Source: Cryptomeria japonica
Lineage: Eukaryota > Streptophyta > Pinopsida > Cupressales > Cupressaceae
Assembly (NCBI RefSeq): GCF_030272615.1
Contig: NC_081411.1
Coordinates: forward strand, 187,495,449 to 187,559,448
Reading direction: 5' to 3'
Length of the DNA stretch: 64,000 nt
The translations under genes were made by a program, and so were the position numbers. Of the stretch, positions 59,038 through 64,000 are shown piece by piece (the first letter of the stretch is position 1; each line of letters opens with the position of its first letter). The notes beneath the pieces are model-generated. The model was given only the letters and a program-made list of their open reading frames with translations. It had not been told where the DNA came from and did no database searches.

Positions 59038-60110
59038 TGTTAGACATTTTGTTTACCTCTTCCTGTGTCTTTGGACATGTCTCCTTAGTCAATTTGAAAT
59101 GGCTAGCCAAAGGTGTACTAACTACTTTTGCATTCTGCATGTTATATCTTTTCAACACCTTCTCTATATACTCACTTTGGGACAAAGTTAATGTTCCATT
59201 TTTCCTATCCCATGAAATCCTCATACTAAGGATTTGCTTAGTTGCACCCAAATCCTTTATAGCAAACAACTTTGCTAATTTCTATTTAAGTTCATTTATA
59301 TGTTGCATGTTAGACCCAATAACAAGCATGCCATCAACATAAAATAACAGGATAATATAACTGCCATTATCCAACCTCTTAAAGTAAACACAATGATTAG
59401 AATGACATCTATGGTAACCTTGTTTAGGCATGAAATTGTCAAATTTCAAATACTATTGCCTGGGTGCTTGCTTTAGGCCATATAGACTCTTCTTCAATTT
59501 GCACACTAACTCCTCCTTACCTTTGACCTCATATTCTTGTGGTTGTTGCATGTAGATTTCTTCCTCCAAATCCCCATGGAGAAAAGTTGTTCTAACATCT
59601 AGTTGTTCAAGATGCAAGTATTTGCAGCCACAAGACTTAGAATAGTTCTAATTGAAGTCATTTTAACAATTGGAGAAAATATTTTATCAAAATCTATACC
59701 CTTTTTCTATGCAAAACCCTTTACCATGAGTTTGGCCTTATATTTTTCTGTCATCCATCCTCCTCCTTCAACCTATAAACTCATTTATTTGGCAAGGCTC
59801 TTTTCTCTCCAGGTAACGGGACTAAGTCCCAAGTCTGATTCTTCATCAAGGAATCCATTTCCTCTTTCATGCCTAGCTCCAACTGCTATTTGGAATCTAC
59901 TTGCATTGCTTCTTCATATCCATCTAGTTCACCATAATCAGTTAATAAAATAGAATACAAAGAAGGAGAAAATCTTTCAGGAGGTCTACTTAACCTCATA
60001 GAACGTCTAACACTTACAGGAGTTTGTGAGATATTTTGTTGTTGTTGAGCATCAGGTATCAATGGTATTTTATTCTCAAGAATTTCATCTAGCACCACAT
60101 ATTCTTTTTT
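59038..60110 (-). pseudogene. Copia reverse transcriptase region, minus strand
   Basis: From right to left it contains the linker SVRRSMRLSRPPERF (59886-60098), the RT core in several frames, and the frame 59033-59269, FAIKDLGATKQILSMRISWD to KVLKRYNMQNAKVVSTPLAS. The catalytic box reads LLFYVDGMLVIGS (about 59313-59350). The second Asp of YVDD is Gly, so the enzyme is dead even apart from the frameshifts. Confidence 0.87.
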
Positions 60111-61110
60111 GACCTATCCATGCTTTTTTTTCTGCATTTGTTCTTTATACATGACCTTCTCATTGAATATAACATCTCCACTTCTAAGTATTTTCTAATT
60201 TTCAAAATCCCATAACTAATAACCACAGTCATCCATTCCATATCCAATGAAGGTACACTTTTGAGATTTAGCATCAAGCTTGGTTCTATTTTCTTTATCA
60301 ACATTGACAAAATTTTCACAACCAAAGGTTTTTCAGAAAAGAATAATTTACCTTTTTACTAGTCCATGCCTCCTCTGGAATGCCACCATCCAAAGGATTT
60401 GAAAGGTCTTTTGTTTATCAAATATACAACAGTATGTACAACATTTGCCCAAAAATGTAGGGGCACTCCAACATGGAATCTCATGCTCCTTGCACACTCT
60501 ATGATGGCCTTATTCATTCTCTTAAACATTCTTGTGAGCTTCATCGAACCATCTTTTACCTTTGGATTCCATTGAAAGAATAGTAATCTTCAAATGATTT
60601 GCTGCAATACTCGCCTCCATTATCAAATCTGAGACACCTCAACTTTTTTCCCATCTCATTCTCAACCAAAGCTTTCCATTTCTTAAAAGTTTCAAAAACA
60701 TCAGATTTTTGTTTTAGGAAATACACCCATGTTTTCTTGGTTGCATCATCTATAAAAATAACATAATAACAAGAGCCACCAAGATATGATTCTTGAGGTA
60801 GTCCCCATACATCTAAATGCACAAACTCTAACTTCTCACTCTTCTTCTCTTTCCCAACCTTGAGAAATCTAACTCGTTTTGTTTACCATAAACATATTTT
60901 TCACATAACTCGAAATCAATCTGCTTCAATCCAGACAATAATTTTTTAGAGTGAAGGATTTTCATCCCTTTCTCACTCATGTGCCCAAGTCTATTGTGCC
61001 ATAGTTTTATATTTGTCCTTGTAACATCTATTGTAGCAGTCCCTACAACAACTTTTTTTGTAGCAGCTAAGGTAGAATAAATATTACCAGTACACAAATA
61101 CAATGTGCCT
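60111..61110 (-). pseudogene. Copia integrase and pre-integrase region, minus strand
   Basis: Pre-integrase: IKLWHNRLGHMSEKGMKILH (about 60960-61020). Core: MHLDVWGLPQESYLGGSCYY then VIFIDDATKKTWVYFLKQKS and LRCLRFDNGGEYCSKSFEDY (60556-60822), with the first two catalytic Asp. The Glu box, normally before RMN, reads FKRMNKAIIECARSM, so Glu is replaced by Lys. The C-terminal part is at 60089-60325. Frames change four times. Confidence 0.86.
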
Positions 61111-61566
61111 ACCTTTGCACCTTTAGCTACTACTAATTCACCCTTAGCTACTACTAATGCACCTTTAGTGACCTTCCAAACATTGTCTATAAAGTTAACT
61201 ATGCAGCCTTCACTGCCTAGTTGTCTTGTAGAAATTAAATTTCTTCTTAAATTAGGAACATGCTTACCTACTCCAACAACTAATCATTTCCATTCTGCAA
61301 CTTGATTTTTATCTTTCCTTTTCCAACAATCTCACAACGCTCATCATCACCCAAATATACTTGTCCAAAATCACCTTGAACATAATCTAGAAAATATTTT
61401 CTATGGGAGGTGGCATGAAATGAAGCCCCCAAATCTATTACCCAAGAATCATTAACATTATCTAAATACAGAATAAGGCATCTTGTAAAGTATTACTTGC
61501 AACATTAGCTTCTTTACTATCATCTTTGAAGAAGTTAAGAAATACAACTTCAGAGATCCCAAAAAC
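61111..61566 (-). pseudogene. Copia protease region, minus strand, 5' truncated
   Basis: The reading NDSWVIDLGASFHATSHRKY (about 61395-61455) is the protease site with D-L-G in place of D-S-G. QVYLGDDERCEIVGKGKIKI follows. The region right of it (to 61566) still reads SEVVFLNFFKDDSKEANVAS and then is lost. Confidence 0.78.
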
Positions 61567-61589
61567 ACCTGCAAGCAAAATACCTATCA

Positions 61590-62800
61590 CAAGAGAAGAA
61601 TGGAGGCAAAAAAGCAACAATGGCTCCAAAGAAAAAGATTATCATTCAGAGAGGGAATCAATAAAAAAGTACAATACAATCCTTATAAAAGCAGATTAAA
61701 AAACCTAAAGGTGATAAACCCTAAAGAAACCCTAAAGGGATAATGTGTAAATGCCTAAGTTTAGGGGTTCGAATGAATGCTGCTAGTTACAAAAGGTCGG
61801 GTTCATTCGAACCCGATTGTTACATGAAAGTATGCGTCATAATTTTGCCTAGGGGGTTAGGGCTCGATCAGACCTCCCCTTCGCTCGAATGAGTGTTCGT
61901 TCGAATCCGCTTGTTAGAGGTCTCTCCCCAAATTTTTTAGAGTTATGAGAAATTTTTTTCTTCGGACCTCTAGTTCAAGGCACAGATGAAATAATCTTGA
62001 TAACCCAAAAATATAAGATGGTAGTGCTCAGAGAAAGCTTTCCAACAAGTATAATTTTATTACATTGTGAATTTATTATGTTCTTATTTTTTTAATTTTA
62101 TGGAATATTGGTTTTTCACCGAACATGAACTTCTCTATTCAATGCATTGGGAAAAATAGGAAATTAATTCAAAATTTTTTTGAAAAACATCTATGCCCGA
62201 GGTATTGATGTCTTCTTTCTAACAAAAAAAATAAAATTGAATTTCGATATATATAGAACAAGTTATGTGCTCAAACTTAAACCTGTGTCTGAATTATGAC
62301 TAGTCGGACTTCAAAACTTAATAAAATGAAAAATATTTAACATATCATGATCAAACCAGCAACAAGCCCTAGATATTGATGTTACAAACAAAAATTCAAA
62401 AGAATTGAGTTTTTATCATTTATAGAAAAAAAGTTATGCGTTTCGGGAGGCACACCACTCTTAAAAAATGTAGTTTGTTGTAAAAAACTACTTTTCGAAG
62501 GAGATGAATTTTTTTTTAAAAGAATCTTTAAAATTTTTTGAAAGAAATATATTTAGAATCTACAAACAAAATTCTACAAATCACTAATTTACATCATCTT
62601 CAAATTCCAAATAGTTTAAAAGTTATAGTTGTTGGAAGTTGAATATTTAAAAAAAAGTGTTCATCTCATTGTCAAAAGTGGCAAAAAAGTGGGAAAAAAG
62701 TGGGAACCATTATTGTGAATTCACCCAGGCTCTTAAGTGTAGAGGATAATAGACTAATAATTAAATAAATAATTATTAGCTATTACAAATAACTCTAACA
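61590..62800 (-). repeat. LTR of another element (3' LTR, minus strand), split by a small transposon
   Basis: On the minus strand a purine tract, CTTAAGGGGGGG, ends at 62801 and the LTR begins TGTTAGAGTTATTTGTAATA. Its other end is uncertain. A TATA-like CTTTTATAAGGATTG on the minus strand (about 61675-61690) suits an LTR promoter. A 13-bp perfect inverted repeat (GGGTTCGAATGAA, 61765-61777 and 61802-61814) is inside. The second copy of the GGGTGAACTCA transposon family occupies about 62000-62726. Confidence 0.45.
62000..62726. mobile_element. Partial second copy of the GGGTGAA inverted-repeat transposon family
   Basis: The right end, read on the minus strand, is GGGTGAATTCACAATAATGG then TTCCCACTTTTTTCC, matching the terminal repeat of 20979-21974. 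Internal blocks also match in reverse, such as ATAACTTTTAAAC, GAAGATGATGTAAATTAGTG and GTTCGGTGAAAAACC. The opposite terminal repeat was not found, so it is truncated or its left end has diverged. Confidence 0.7.
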
Positions 62801-64000
62801 CCCCCCCTTAAGATGAACTTAGGGAGTAGTTAAAAACAACTAAGGACTAAAATATGCATGTAAACAAAATGCATGAAAGTAACAATGGGCCGTGACAACT
62901 AGGCCTGTTGAGGTACCCAAGTACAAAAGAGTCTCTGTAAAGTAGAGAAATGGAGAAAACCTCATGGAAAAAAACTCTACTCCACAAAGAGATGAAGACT
63001 AGTGAAGGACTAAAGAAGCCTCCAAACTAGAGAATGTTCCATAAAATAGGAACAAAGGATGAACATGAAGAACACCACTGAAGCATGAAGCTACAAACAC
63101 TGTTAAAGAATAACTATCGATTTGAAGAACCTCCACTAAAATAGAAGATGTTCAGGTAGAGAAGACTGTAATCTGCATGAGTGCCCTGAAATAAAACTAC
63201 TCGAATCAGATGGCAAACAAAGGAAAACAATTGAACTCGAAGATATAGATGGCAAAAGCACCACAGTCTGAAGAGCTGATCAATTGAAGATGGAAGGTTT
63301 CCTCAAAAAATAGGAACGAAAGAGTGTCCATATGGTAAATGATCCATCTCACTAAAATACATAGGTAACTAGACATTGCATCCGCCTAGTACATAGGAAC
63401 AAATACTGAATACATAGCTCACTCCAACGAACCAAGGAAGCATTAGAACCAACAACCAACAAGAGAAATCCCCCCATAATGCTAACAAGGGAGAGGTGAC
63501 AGGTACACTGAAACTAAATGCCAAGAAAAATGGCATGACAAAGAACTAGGAACATCAAGAGTGCAACAAAAAGTACAAACACATATAAAGGCTAGTGTCA
63601 TGGAAGGAACAATCACTTGACACACATCATGAGGCTAATGTCATAGAAGGAACACTCACATGACAAAGGTAGATGGTAAACAAAGGCAAACATCAAACCC
63701 CCATGGCACTTTATAACAGAGTGTGAGTAAAATAAGGCACAAGATGTGCGAGATCCCAAGCATGCAAAGCATAGTGGCACTTTATCTCAGTGCGTTTGCA
63801 AAAAAGAAAATGCTTACAATGAAGGCTCAAAGTGTCAAAAAAAAGACACAAGACTAGAAATACATGAAGAACAGCGAAAAACAAGTCATCCCACGCAAAC
63901 GAGAAGTTTCCATGACGTCATATGTCCAAGTAATTCACTAGAGTGTGAAAACACAAAAAACTAAATATAATGTACTTGGAGTAAAATCTAGAAAAAAGTG
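62801..64000 (-). other. Probable non-coding 3' interior of the element with LTR at 61590-62800
   Basis: The sequence is AAG/ACA-rich with short direct repeats (GGCTAATGTCATAGAAGGAA and variants at about 63590 and 63633; GTGGCACTTTAT-like at 63705 and 63773). No protein was recognised. The style resembles the non-coding 3' region at 1517-3993. Confidence 0.4.

Larger units (their letters stand above)
56727..61566 (-). mobile_element. Ty1/Copia element, minus strand, 5' end missing, split by a DNA transposon
   Basis: The 3' LTR is at 56727-57184, with the purine tract CCAAGTGGGAGAT on the minus strand beside it. RNase H, RT, integrase, pre-integrase and protease regions follow rightward. Gag and the 5' LTR are not seen: beyond about 61566 the sequence becomes another LTR. 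The inverted-repeat transposon 57990-59037 interrupts it between RT and RNase H. All catalytic centres checked are altered. Confidence 0.87.

Overview
This is a plant nuclear window. It is AT-rich and gene-poor, and most of it is nested, decayed retrotransposons, chiefly Ty1/Copia, with LINE, SINE, solo-LTR and small inverted-repeat elements. Only two ordinary host genes can be supported. One is an intronless PLS-class pentatricopeptide-repeat (PPR) gene (29171-31192, minus). The other is a GC-rich 428-codon open exon matching the N-terminal domain of symplekin/Pta1, the mRNA 3'-end processing scaffold (about 17017-18303, minus). The sparse genes, old and diverged elements, long TE-filled flanks and the style of the PPR repeats suggest a large-genome seed plant, plausibly a gymnosperm. 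The taxon is an inference.

Region 1-12476 is a minus-strand Copia element. Its 3' LTR runs off the left edge of the window and is split by a second minus-strand element (335-7205, TSD CTACC) that carries gag-like zinc motifs and a G-patch but no pol. Region 13253-14486 is a solo LTR related to that element. Region 14750-16075 is a decayed LINE ORF1. The symplekin exon follows, then a Copia integrase-region remnant (19300-20030), a 1-kb terminal-inverted-repeat element (20979-21974), LTR remnants, and a cluster of four tRNA-derived SINE-like copies (26150-26815).

Right of the PPR gene come an almost perfect 80-bp-arm hairpin (32160-32354), a 1.6-kb solo LTR (33198-34828, TSD ATTAG), and a plus-strand Copia whose leader is split by a complete 7-kb minus-strand LTR element (35781-42798, TSD GTAGA). 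That element has a coiled-coil and zinc-knuckle gag and a second, roughly 1,070-codon reading frame of unknown function, but no protease, integrase or reverse transcriptase. It is the most unusual object in the window.

From 45.4 kb to the end there is a TA/GA compound microsatellite and a plus-strand LINE (46400-48715 and 55565-55928). A 6.8-kb Copia (48721-55559, TSD GTAAA) is inserted in the LINE's RT region, and the 3' end of a retrocopied unknown transcript is also joined there. A minus-strand Copia (56727-about 61566) follows, its RT/RNase H region split by a 1,048-bp inverted-repeat transposon (57990-59037). The last 2.4 kb holds the LTR and 3' non-coding part of another element.

All transposon reading frames are broken by stops, frameshifts or lost catalytic residues, so no element in the window looks autonomous. 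No CRISPR array, rRNA gene or intact tRNA gene was seen.
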